This document shows, in pieces, positions 1 through 6,488 of a stretch of 24,743 nucleotides of DNA. A program made the translations under genes and the position numbers. The stretch comes from an uncultured Clostridia bacterium (GTDB lineage: Bacteria; Bacillota; Clostridia; TANB77; CAG-508), in the NCBI GenBank assembly GCA_947584125.1, contig CANPWI010000004.1, forward strand, positions 1-24,743, given 5' to 3'. The notes under the pieces were generated by a model. It saw only the letters and a program-made list of their open reading frames with translations, was not told the DNA's origin and made no database searches. How positions within the stretch are numbered: position 1 is the first letter of the stretch; the number at the start of each line of letters is the position of its first letter.

Positions 1-218
1 TCAAATGTAATAATATCTCCTCTTTCTGGAGTTTTTTTCATTGTTCTTGGTAATCTATTTAATATTAATCTTTGTCCTTCAAAGAGTGTTGGATTCATAG
101 AAACTTGTTTAACTACTGTAGGTGTTCCTAAAAAATATCTTACAATTAATGCAAGAATAATTGCTATTATTACGCAATATACCCATTCTAATATTTCTTT
201 AACTGATTCCTTTTCCAT
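1..218 (-). CDS. lepB: signal peptidase I, N-terminal part (runs off window)
   Basis: This is the first 72 codons of a type I signal peptidase, which cleaves N-terminal signal peptides from exported proteins on the outer face of the membrane. An ATG at 218 follows a weak GA-rich ribosome binding site. Residues 13-30 form one hydrophobic helix. It is followed by the family's box B motif SMNPTL at 40-45, where Ser40 is the catalytic nucleophile, and then by a box with GDIITF at the window edge. The box with the catalytic lysine lies beyond position 1. The gene has its own promoter (249-277), so it is separable from the kinase gene upstream. Identity is firm from the box B motif and topology; only the partial length limits certainty. 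Confidence 0.9.
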   Translation of the reverse strand, partial: MEKESVKEILEWVYCVIIAIILALIVRYFLGTPTVVKQVSMNPTLFEGQRLILNRLPRTMKKTPERGDIITF

Positions 219-248
219 TTTATCCCTCTTCTTTCTTACATTAGAATT

Positions 249-277
249 ATTATACATTAAATTGAGTATAATATCAA
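249..277 (-). promoter_or_regulatory. sigma-A promoter of the signal peptidase gene
   Basis: On the minus strand, TTGATA (277-272) and TATAAT (254-249) are separated by 17 bases and lie about 30 bases upstream of the signal peptidase start. Confidence 0.7.
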
Positions 278-283
278 GTAATT

Positions 284-1609
284 CTACTCTTTTGTAGGTA
301 TTTTTATTACAACTTCTGTTCCTTTTCCTTTTTCACTTTTTATATCTATGCTTCCATTATTTTTGTCTAATATTTCTTTTGCAATAGATAATCCTAATCC
401 TGTTCCACCCATTTCTCTTGTTCTTGCTTTATCAACTCTGTAAAATCTTTCAAAAATTCTGTTTAAATCTTTTTCAGGTATCCCTATTCCATTATCAATT
501 ATTTTTATATATGCATCATTGTAAACAAATCCTACATAAATTTTTATGTTTCCACCTTCTGGAGTGTATTTAATACTGTTTGTTAATATATTTAATACAA
601 CTCTTTCAATTCCATCTTGATTTGCATAAACTGGTGGTACATTTGCTGTTACAAAACATTCTACATCTTGCTTCTTTTTGTTTATTTCTAATTGTACTTT
701 TTCTTGGCATTTTTTTACTACTTCACCTAAATCAAATTCTGTTTTTGAAACTTGATTTTCATTATTATCAAATCTTGATAATGTTAGTAAATCTGTAACT
801 AATTTTGCCATTCTTCTTGCTTCTGTTGCAATTACTTTTAAAAATTTTTCTTGCATTTCTTTTTCATATTCAGATTCCAAAAGTGTATCCGCATATCCCA
901 TAATTGAGGTTATTGGTGTTTTTAATTCGTGAGATACATCTGCAACAAATTCTTTTCTCATATTATCAAGTTTAACATGTTCTGTAATATCTTGTATTAG
1001 AACCATTATTCCTGATGGTCTTGATTTTTCATCTCTTAAGGCTGCAAAGAACATTTTTACATAACTATCTCCTATTCTAACTGTTTCTTCTGATGATGTC
1101 CAGTCTTCTAAGTATATTATTTTTTCCATATTTACATCTACATTTAGTTTTTTAAATACTTTTTCAAATGTATCATCTTCAGGTATTATTCTTAAAAGTC
1201 TTGTTGCAGCTGGATTTGTTAATAAAATTTTTCCTTCCATATTAAATGCCATAATTCCATCTGTCATGTGCAATAATAATGTTTTTATATCTATGTCTTC
1301 GCCTTTGTCTAATCTTTTTACTTTGTTCATTTCTTTTGTTACAGATTTAAAGATTAGTTTTGCTAAAAAAATACTTGCAATTATTGATACTATAATTGCA
1401 ATAATACTTGCATATATAGTTATTTTATTTATATTTTCCTTTGCTAAATTAAAGCTTTCATTTATTTGCTGTGTGTTATATTGGTTGTTTATTATTTGAG
1501 AGTTTACATCATTTAATTCCATATTATATACTATATTAATACCTAGAAATGATAATATACTTACAACTAATATAATTATTAATAATTTTATTCTAATATT
1601 TCTAATCAT
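284..1609 (-). CDS. PhoR/WalK-like sensor histidine kinase
   Basis: Membrane-bound sensor kinase of 441 residues that should autophosphorylate and pass phosphate to the regulator encoded just upstream. Two membrane helices (about 7-27 and 63-85) flank a short extracellular loop of about 35 residues, too small for a classical extracellular sensor domain. A PAS-like domain follows (about 108-210). The HisKA box FVADVSHELKTP has the phospho-acceptor His227. The HATPase domain shows the N box around Asn344, DNGIGIP at 372-378, the F box near 386-390 and GGTGLGL at 401-407. All catalytic elements are intact. It resembles WalK and PhoR, but the yycH/yycI/yycJ genes typical of walRK loci are not visible here, so I do not assign a symbol. 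A terminator lies between it and the regulator gene, suggesting reduced or independent expression. Confidence 0.93.
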   Translation of the reverse strand: MIRNIRIKLLIIILVVSILSFLGINIVYNMELNDVNSQIINNQYNTQQINESFNLAKENINKITIYASIIAIIVSIIASIFLAKLIFKSVTKEMNKVKRLDKGEDIDIKTLLLHMTDGIMAFNMEGKILLTNPAATRLLRIIPEDDTFEKVFKKLNVDVNMEKIIYLEDWTSSEETVRIGDSYVKMFFAALRDEKSRPSGIMVLIQDITEHVKLDNMRKEFVADVSHELKTPITSIMGYADTLLESEYEKEMQEKFLKVIATEARRMAKLVTDLLTLSRFDNNENQVSKTEFDLGEVVKKCQEKVQLEINKKKQDVECFVTANVPPVYANQDGIERVVLNILTNSIKYTPEGGNIKIYVGFVYNDAYIKIIDNGIGIPEKDLNRIFERFYRVDKARTREMGGTGLGLSIAKEILDKNNGSIDIKSEKGKGTEVVIKIPTKE

Positions 1610-1658
1610 TTTTATTCCCTTCTAAAACATATAAGAAAGTATAACTTTCCTATTGTAT

Positions 1659-1688
1659 AAAAAATTGGGTGGCATTTTATTGCCTCCC
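1659..1688 (-). terminator. intrinsic terminator between regulator and kinase genes
   Basis: On the minus strand an 8-pair stem (GGGAGGCA at 1688-1681 with TGCCACCC at 1674-1667, one A.A mismatch) with a 6-base loop is followed by AA and six T residues. It starts two bases after the response regulator stop codon and precedes the kinase start by about 50 bases. Confidence 0.7.
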
Positions 1689-1689
1689 C

Positions 1690-2424
1690 TTATTGATTTG
1701 CTATGTAATAACCTACTCCTCTTTTGGTTATTAAATATTTAGGAACTGATGTATCCTTTTCTATTTTTTCTCTAATTCTTCTTACAGTAACATCTACTGT
1801 TCTGATATCACCATAATATTCATATCCCCATACTTTTTCTAGTAGTACTTCTCTTGTTACTACTTGTCCTGGTTGGCTTGCTAAATATTTTAATACCTCA
1901 AATTCTCTTAATGTTAAATCAACAACTTCGCCTTTTAATTTAACTTCAAATTTGTCTAAATCTATTTTTAAATCACCTATTATAATTTGATGTAATTCTT
2001 TTTCTTCTTTTTTGGATGTTTCTGAATTATTTGCTTCTACTTTTCTTAGGTTAGCTTTTATTCTTGCCATTAATTCTCTAACACTAAAAGGTTTTGTAAC
2101 ATAATCGTCTGCTCCTAATTCTAATCCTAGAATTTTATCTATTTCTTCGTCTTTTGCAGTTAACATTAATATTGGTACATTTAATGTATTTCTTATTTTT
2201 TTACATACTGATAATCCATCCATTCCTGGAAGCATTATATCTAATAATATTAAGTCAGGTTTTTTCTCTAAAGCTATATCTACAGCAGTAATTCCATCAT
2301 TTGCTTCTAATGTTTTATATCCTTCTTTTTGTAAATTGTAGACTAATATATCTACTATTGGTTTTTCATCATCTACTATTAAAATTGTTTTTTGCTTTTG
2401 ATTAGTAACTTCTTGATTATCCAT
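1690..2424 (-). CDS. OmpR/PhoB-family response regulator (WalR/PhoP-like)
   Basis: Two-component response regulator of 244 residues, partner of the downstream kinase. The receiver domain (about 13-125) has the acidic pocket Asp18/Asp19, phospho-acceptor Asp62 in LLDIMLPGMDG, the switch Thr89 and Lys111 in TKPF. A linker of about 25 residues rich in Glu and Lys leads to a winged-helix DNA-binding domain (about 148-243) with the usual LTLREFEVLKYL and GYYI signatures. It probably activates or represses transcription on tandem half-sites, as this family does. Its own promoter is TTGTTA-N17-TATATT (2508-2480). WalR, PhoP and similar proteins cannot be told apart from one sequence alone. Confidence 0.93.
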   Translation of the reverse strand: MDNQEVTNQKQKTILIVDDEKPIVDILVYNLQKEGYKTLEANDGITAVDIALEKKPDLILLDIMLPGMDGLSVCKKIRNTLNVPILMLTAKDEEIDKILGLELGADDYVTKPFSVRELMARIKANLRKVEANNSETSKKEEKELHQIIIGDLKIDLDKFEVKLKGEVVDLTLREFEVLKYLASQPGQVVTREVLLEKVWGYEYYGDIRTVDVTVRRIREKIEKDTSVPKYLITKRGVGYYIANQ

Positions 2425-2479
2425 AACTTAGATCCCTGCTTTCATTTTTTATTTTTTATTTTTTTACTTTATCACATAA

Positions 2480-2508
2480 AATATATCACATTAATGATAT
2501 TTTAACAA
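2480..2508 (-). promoter_or_regulatory. promoter of the response regulator gene
   Basis: Minus strand TTGTTA (2508-2503), 17-base spacer, TATATT (2485-2480). A direct repeat ATGTGATA (2491-2484 and 2477-2470) spaced 14 bases start-to-start overlaps the -10 region; it could be a regulator site, but its spacing is not that of a classical PhoB or WalR box. Confidence 0.55.
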
Positions 2509-2520
2509 TATTTTTTTAAA

Positions 2521-2557
2521 AAAAGAGATAACTTTTTTAGCATAAGTTATCTCTTTT
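2521..2557 (-). terminator. intrinsic terminator of the Spo0E-like gene
   Basis: A perfect 14-pair stem (2521-2534 with 2544-2557) with a 9-base loop lies directly after the stop of the Spo0E-like gene. On the minus strand the stem ends in a T run of seven. Confidence 0.85.
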
Positions 2558-2560
2558 GTC

Positions 2561-2755
2561 TTAAATTTTGGCAAATATTTCTGTTTTAGTACATATTTTG
2601 GTTCCTTTATTTTCTTCTTCATTTACTTGTTTGTAATATTTTGCTATTAGTTCATCTAATTCTACACTTATTTTATATGTTATACTATAATCTTGCCCCT
2701 GCTCTATGCTTTTGTTTAGCTCTTCCCTTTTCTTAGATATTTCATAATTTAACAT
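2561..2755 (-). CDS. Spo0E-like aspartyl-phosphate phosphatase
   Basis: Small protein of 64 residues with the Spo0E family signature SVELDELI at 30-37 (pattern SxxLDxLI) between two predicted helices. Family members dephosphorylate response-regulator aspartates, classically Spo0A~P, and so hold back sporulation. The length is typical for the family. Start ATG at 2755 follows AGGAGTG. It is monocistronic, with its own promoter (2798-2826) and a strong terminator (2521-2557). Its presence is the main hint in this window that the organism belongs to an endospore-forming lineage. Which regulator it acts on cannot be read from the sequence; the neighbouring OmpR-type regulator is a possible but unproven target. 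Confidence 0.8.
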   Translation of the reverse strand: MLNYEISKKREELNKSIEQGQDYSITYKISVELDELIAKYYKQVNEEENKGTKICTKTEIFAKI

Positions 2756-2797
2756 ATAATCACTCCTTCTTTATAAGAGTTTCTTTTGTTCACTTAT

Positions 2798-2826
2798 AAA
2801 ATACCATAATTTTACAATATAGTCAA
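2798..2826 (-). promoter_or_regulatory. promoter of the Spo0E-like gene
   Basis: Minus strand TTGACT (2826-2821), 17-base spacer, TATTTT (2803-2798), about 40 bases upstream of the start codon. Confidence 0.55.
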
Positions 2827-2961
2827 TATAAATTTATTGTTTTTCATATTTTTTATATGTCATTTTATTTCATTTTTAGATTTTGTAATTATTATTTTTA
2901 TTTTTTTAGATTTTTTAAATAAAAATAAGACAAAAATCTACAAAACATAAATTGACATTTA

Positions 2962-4233
2962 TTACTTTCCTTTTACAACAGATAACACCATTTTTTCTTC
3001 ATTAAATACCTCTTTTAAAATTTGTGTTGTATATTCTAATGTAACTTGTGGATACTCTTCTATATAATCAAATTCATTTATTCCTTTTAAATAATCTGCT
3101 AAAAAGTTTCTAGCTATATTAGAAATGCTATTATATTCTGTTATATAATTACCGTATATTTTTTTCTTAATTCTTTCAAAGTCTTCTTTATTAATTCCTT
3201 CATTTTTTATATTTTCTATTTCTTCTTTTATTTTATTATATATAATTTTAGGTTCTCTTGCTTGGCCAGATATAAGTATATGTGCATATTCGTCTGAAAA
3301 TTCATAATCTAAATCTGGTGCATTTAATATATCTCCTTTTTCATATAAATCTTTAAATAATTTTGAACTTTCACCAATTATAATATCTAATAAAATTTTA
3401 ATTGCTATATGTTTTTTTACTATATTTTTACATTTTGGAATATCTTTAAACCCAATTACATATAAAGGGTTGCTTACCTCCATATTTACTGTTATTTCTT
3501 TTTGCTTTATTTCATTTGGCTCTTCTGGATATATTCTTTTTATTTCTCCCTGTAATTCTTTATTAATAAGTCTGTTTTTTACTTCTTTTATAATTTCTTC
3601 TGGAACAAAATCTCCACAAAGTACCATTACCATATTTGATGGATGGTAAAATGTATTATAACAATTATATAATACTTCTTTATTTATTTTATTTATTGAT
3701 TCTACAGTTCCTGCTATATCTATTTTTATAGCACTATTATTATACATACATTGCATTGCATTCATATACACTTGCCAACTTGGTTGGTCATCATACATTC
3801 TTATTTCTTGAGCTATAATTCCTTTTTCTTTTTCTACATTTTCATCTGTAAAATATGGATGTTGTACATAATCCATAAGTTCATCTAATGCTTCGTAGAA
3901 ATTATCTGTTGCTTCAAATAAATAAGCTGTATGGTCATTTGTTGTATATGCATTTGCATCTACTCCAAGACTTGACAATGTATCTAAACTATTTGTACCA
4001 TTTTCTTGTTCAAACATTTTGTGCTCTAAAAAATGTGCTACTCCATCTGGTATTTTTATTTTTTCATTATTATTTGGCATTACAAATTCATTATCTAATG
4101 ACCCAAAGTGTGTTCCAAATATTACATATTTTTTTTGTATATTTTTCTTTGGAATTACCATTATTGTTAATCCATTTTCTACTTTTTCTACATAAACTTT
4201 TTCTTTAACTTTAGAATTTTCAATTATCTCCAT
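2962..4233 (-). CDS. M16 family metallopeptidase, active subunit (YfmH/YmfH-like)
   Basis: Zinc peptidase-like protein of 423 residues. The inverted zinc motif HFLEH is present at 67-71 (His67, Glu70, His71) and a downstream glutamate in AQEIRMYDD (Glu143) is the probable third ligand. It is followed by the non-catalytic M16 C-terminal domain (about 190-370). The gene overlaps the upstream inactive M16 gene by 14 bases and its ribosome binding site AAAGGAG lies inside it, so the two are translationally coupled and should form a heterodimer, as bacterial M16 pairs do. In Bacillus the equivalent pair is annotated as associated with modification of elongation factor P. No efp gene is in this window, so that role is inference from the family. 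I see no clear terminator downstream. Confidence 0.88.
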   Translation of the reverse strand: MEIIENSKVKEKVYVEKVENGLTIMVIPKKNIQKKYVIFGTHFGSLDNEFVMPNNNEKIKIPDGVAHFLEHKMFEQENGTNSLDTLSSLGVDANAYTTNDHTAYLFEATDNFYEALDELMDYVQHPYFTDENVEKEKGIIAQEIRMYDDQPSWQVYMNAMQCMYNNSAIKIDIAGTVESINKINKEVLYNCYNTFYHPSNMVMVLCGDFVPEEIIKEVKNRLINKELQGEIKRIYPEEPNEIKQKEITVNMEVSNPLYVIGFKDIPKCKNIVKKHIAIKILLDIIIGESSKLFKDLYEKGDILNAPDLDYEFSDEYAHILISGQAREPKIIYNKIKEEIENIKNEGINKEDFERIKKKIYGNYITEYNSISNIARNFLADYLKGINEFDYIEEYPQVTLEYTTQILKEVFNEEKMVLSVVKGK

Positions 4234-5497
4234 TAGTAACTCCTTTCAAAAAATAAATTGTATCTATATATACATTTTGTGCTAAATCTACAATTTGCTG
4301 TTTTGTTACTTTTTGTATATTTTCACTATATTCATCAAATTCCATTTTGAATTTTGATAACTCTTGTCCAAAATAATAAGTTATGCTTGTATCTTGTTCA
4401 TCTGGAATACATTTTACAACAGCAATTATATTATTTTTTGCACTTTCTATATCTTCATCTGTAAAGTTTCCCTTTTTCATGTCTTCTAACTGTTCTTTAA
4501 TAATTTTTACTGCTTTTTCATAGTTTTCTATTTCTATACCACACTTTACAAATATATTATTTTTTTGTCTTAAATAGCTTGAACTTGCAGTATATGCAAG
4601 ACTAGCTTTTTCTCTAACATTTTGGAATAATTTAGATGTTGGTATTCCTCCAAATATTGCATTGTACACAAGTGCAACATATCTTGCTTCTTTTGTATTT
4701 ACATCTACATTTAATCCCATAACTAGTTTTCCTTGTGCAACATCCATTTCTTCCTTTATTATTTTTTCATCTTGTTTTTTATTTTCTTCTTTTTCATTAA
4801 CTATATATTTTGCTTCTCTTTCATTAATGTTTTGTAGTTTTTGTTCTATACTTTTATTAATATCTTCTGGAATTTGCCCAGATATAAAAATATCCATTTT
4901 ACAGTTATTAATTACATCTTTATACGCTTTATATAATTTTTTACTATCTATATCGTCTAAATCTTCTACATATCCGTATTTATATAATCCATAAGGCTTG
5001 TCTTTGTACATTTCTTCAAGACATCTAATATATGCATAGCTTGCTTTATTATCTATTTTTCCTTCTATTATTTGTCTTAGTTTTTCTTTTTCACTATTTA
5101 CATATTCTTCTTTGAATTCGTCATTATCTACTAATGGATTAAAAATAATATCAAATAATTTATCTATGGCTTCGTTAAGTAAATCTTTGTTTTCTGGCAA
5201 GTAATTATTATCTAATACCTCTAAATAAAATTTTAATACTTGATTATCTCCCATTTTATCTATACCACAATCAAAATCTGCCCCATACATTTCTTCTAAG
5301 CTTTTACTTATTTCATCTGCAGTTTTCATGTTTTTACTTCCTCTAGTTAAAACAGCTGGTATTAAGCTTTGTATTGTTACTGTTTCTCTTGTAAGTGGCA
5401 TTGTTAAAAAAACAGCTAATAAGTTTGTTTTAAATTTATCTGTTTTTATAGTATGAAGGTTTATACCTTTTTTTATTTCTTGTTTTTTATAATTCAT
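4220..5497 (-). CDS. M16 family inactive partner (YfmF/YmfF-like)
   Basis: Protein of 425 residues with the two-domain M16 fold but no HxxEH motif. At the expected place (about residues 42-54) it reads SLIPAVLTRGSKN. The C-terminal half keeps the family's YNAIFGG and F.NVREKASLAY elements (about 276-305), the latter being the substrate-contact region. This is the usual non-catalytic member that pairs with the downstream active subunit; the 14-base overlap and shared length support a heterodimer. The start ATG at 5497 follows AAAGGAG. A TATAAT (5544-5539) sits upstream but without a convincing -35, so the promoter is uncertain. The region between it and rpsU carries a terminator-like hairpin (5574-5609). 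Confidence 0.85.
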   Translation of the reverse strand: MNYKKQEIKKGINLHTIKTDKFKTNLLAVFLTMPLTRETVTIQSLIPAVLTRGSKNMKTADEISKSLEEMYGADFDCGIDKMGDNQVLKFYLEVLDNNYLPENKDLLNEAIDKLFDIIFNPLVDNDEFKEEYVNSEKEKLRQIIEGKIDNKASYAYIRCLEEMYKDKPYGLYKYGYVEDLDDIDSKKLYKAYKDVINNCKMDIFISGQIPEDINKSIEQKLQNINEREAKYIVNEKEENKKQDEKIIKEEMDVAQGKLVMGLNVDVNTKEARYVALVYNAIFGGIPTSKLFQNVREKASLAYTASSSYLRQKNNIFVKCGIEIENYEKAVKIIKEQLEDMKKGNFTDEDIESAKNNIIAVVKCIPDEQDTSITYYFGQELSKFKMEFDEYSENIQKVTKQQIVDLAQNVYIDTIYFLKGVTNGDN

Positions 5498-5573
5498 ACA
5501 ATCTCCTTTCTATATGTAGATATTTAATTACATTTTATATTATATAACATTTTTTTAATTTTATACTTTTGAA

Positions 5574-5609
5574 GGCGAAGATAAGTACTTATTTTTACTT
5601 ATCTTCGCC
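5574..5609 (+). terminator. terminator-like hairpin downstream of rpsU
   Basis: Perfect 14-pair stem (5574-5587 with 5596-5609) with an 8-base loop. It should end the rpsU transcript, but the uninterrupted T run (5612-5616) lies on the plus-strand side. On the minus strand the stem is followed by TTCAAAAG, a poor U tract. The strand given is that of the better U tract; function for rpsU is still likely. Confidence 0.55.
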
Positions 5610-5625
5610 CCTTTTTATTTTTTAT

Positions 5626-5796
5626 TTAAAATTTTCTTTTTCTAGCTGCCTCTGATTTTTTCTTTCTTTTTACACTTGGCTTTTCATAATGCTCTCTTTT
5701 TCTAACTTCTTGCATAACTCCATTTCTTGCACATTGTCTTTTAAATCTTTTAAGAGCATCTTCTATATTTCCATTATTAACTTTAACTTCTGACAC
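5626..5796 (-). CDS. rpsU: 30S ribosomal protein S21
   Basis: Protein of 56 residues starting at GTG 5796, seven bases after a GGAGGGG ribosome binding site. It reads SEVKVNNGNIEDALKRFKR near the start, then EVRKREHYEKPSVKRKKK and a basic C-terminus ending RKRKF, which is the conserved S21 pattern. S21 binds the small subunit near the 3' end of 16S rRNA and assists initiation. The size matches the Firmicute form (57-58 residues). It has a fully consensus promoter (5852-5881). It is easy to miss because of the non-ATG start and short length. Confidence 0.95.
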   Translation of the reverse strand: MSEVKVNNGNIEDALKRFKRQCARNGVMQEVRKREHYEKPSVKRKKKSEAARKRKF

Positions 5797-5851
5797 TTTT
5801 AGTTCCCCTCCTTCCAGTTTCTACACAGTTTGTGGGATTTAATATGTTAAT

Positions 5852-5881
5852 ATTATACTCTATTGGATATATACTTGTCAA
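5852..5881 (-). promoter_or_regulatory. consensus promoter of rpsU
   Basis: Minus strand TTGACA (5881-5876) and TATAAT (5857-5852), both perfect, with an 18-base spacer. Confidence 0.8.
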
Positions 5882-5903
5882 GTATAATTTTTTATCACTA
5901 AAC

Positions 5904-5924
5904 AGAGACAAGTATCTTGTCTCT
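5904..5924 (-). terminator. hairpin after nrdG, probable terminator
   Basis: AGAGACAAG at 5924-5916 (minus) pairs perfectly with CTTGTCTCT at 5912-5904 across a 3-base loop, five bases after the nrdG stop. The following U tract is short (GTTTA), so termination may be partial. Confidence 0.55.
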
Positions 5925-5929
5925 ATTTA

Positions 5930-6451
5930 TTAAATATCATATTTTATTATTCTATCCTCTTTTATTGTTTCTGGTACATCTATTATTCTTTGATTACTTG
6001 AACCTCTAAATTTTAATTTTAGGTCTTTTTTGTCTTCTTCAAATTTTCCGTCAACAACAACATCTATATATGAAAGTAATTCATTTGTTTCCTTCCATGT
6101 ATTTTTCATTTTTCCCATAACATCTTTTTCAAAGTCAAAACCTGTATAGCACCAGATATTTTTTTCTGGATATTTTTCTTTTACTTTTTTTACAAGAGGC
6201 AATAATCCTTTTTGATTTTCATATTCAAGAGGCTCTCCCCCAAGTAAAGTTAATCCTGATATATAGTCTTTATCTAAGTCTTTAATTATTGTATCCATAG
6301 TTTCTTCTGTAAATTTTTGTCCATAGTTGAAATCCCAAGCACATTCATTAAAACAACCTTTGCAGTGATGATTACATCCACTAACAAAAACAGATACTCT
6401 AACTCCTGGTCCATTTGCTATATCAATTTCTTTTATATCTGCGTAATTCAT
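5930..6451 (-). CDS. nrdG: anaerobic ribonucleotide reductase activase (radical SAM)
   Basis: Protein of 173 residues that installs the glycyl radical on NrdD using S-adenosylmethionine and a [4Fe-4S] cluster. The radical SAM cysteines are Cys26, Cys30 and Cys33 in CNHHCKGC. The SAM-binding GGEP motif is at 71-74. Length and the N-terminal NYADIKEIDIANGPG stretch are typical for NrdG. It lies 37 bases after nrdD on the same strand and is presumably co-transcribed from the nrdD promoter; start ATG at 6451 follows AAGGGAG. Confidence 0.95.
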   Translation of the reverse strand: MNYADIKEIDIANGPGVRVSVFVSGCNHHCKGCFNECAWDFNYGQKFTEETMDTIIKDLDKDYISGLTLLGGEPLEYENQKGLLPLVKKVKEKYPEKNIWCYTGFDFEKDVMGKMKNTWKETNELLSYIDVVVDGKFEEDKKDLKLKFRGSSNQRIIDVPETIKEDRIIKYDI

Positions 6452-6488
6452 ACAAGTTTCTCCCTTCTTTTTTAATTAAATATTAGTT

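Noticed and set aside
2470..2491. WalR/PhoB box formed by the ATGTGATA direct repeat
   Set aside because: The repeats are 14 bases apart start-to-start, not the 11-base period of those regulators; kept only as a remark.
2907..2940. Terminator of the M16 gene pair
   Set aside because: The 9-base arms are separated by 16 bases, almost purely A/T, and no T run follows on the minus strand.
580..5000. Plus-strand open frames opposite the kinase and M16 genes (for example 580-798, 3888-4208, 4662-4994)
   Set aside because: They are antisense to well-conserved genes, have Leu/Phe/Ser-rich composition expected from the complement, and lack ribosome binding sites.
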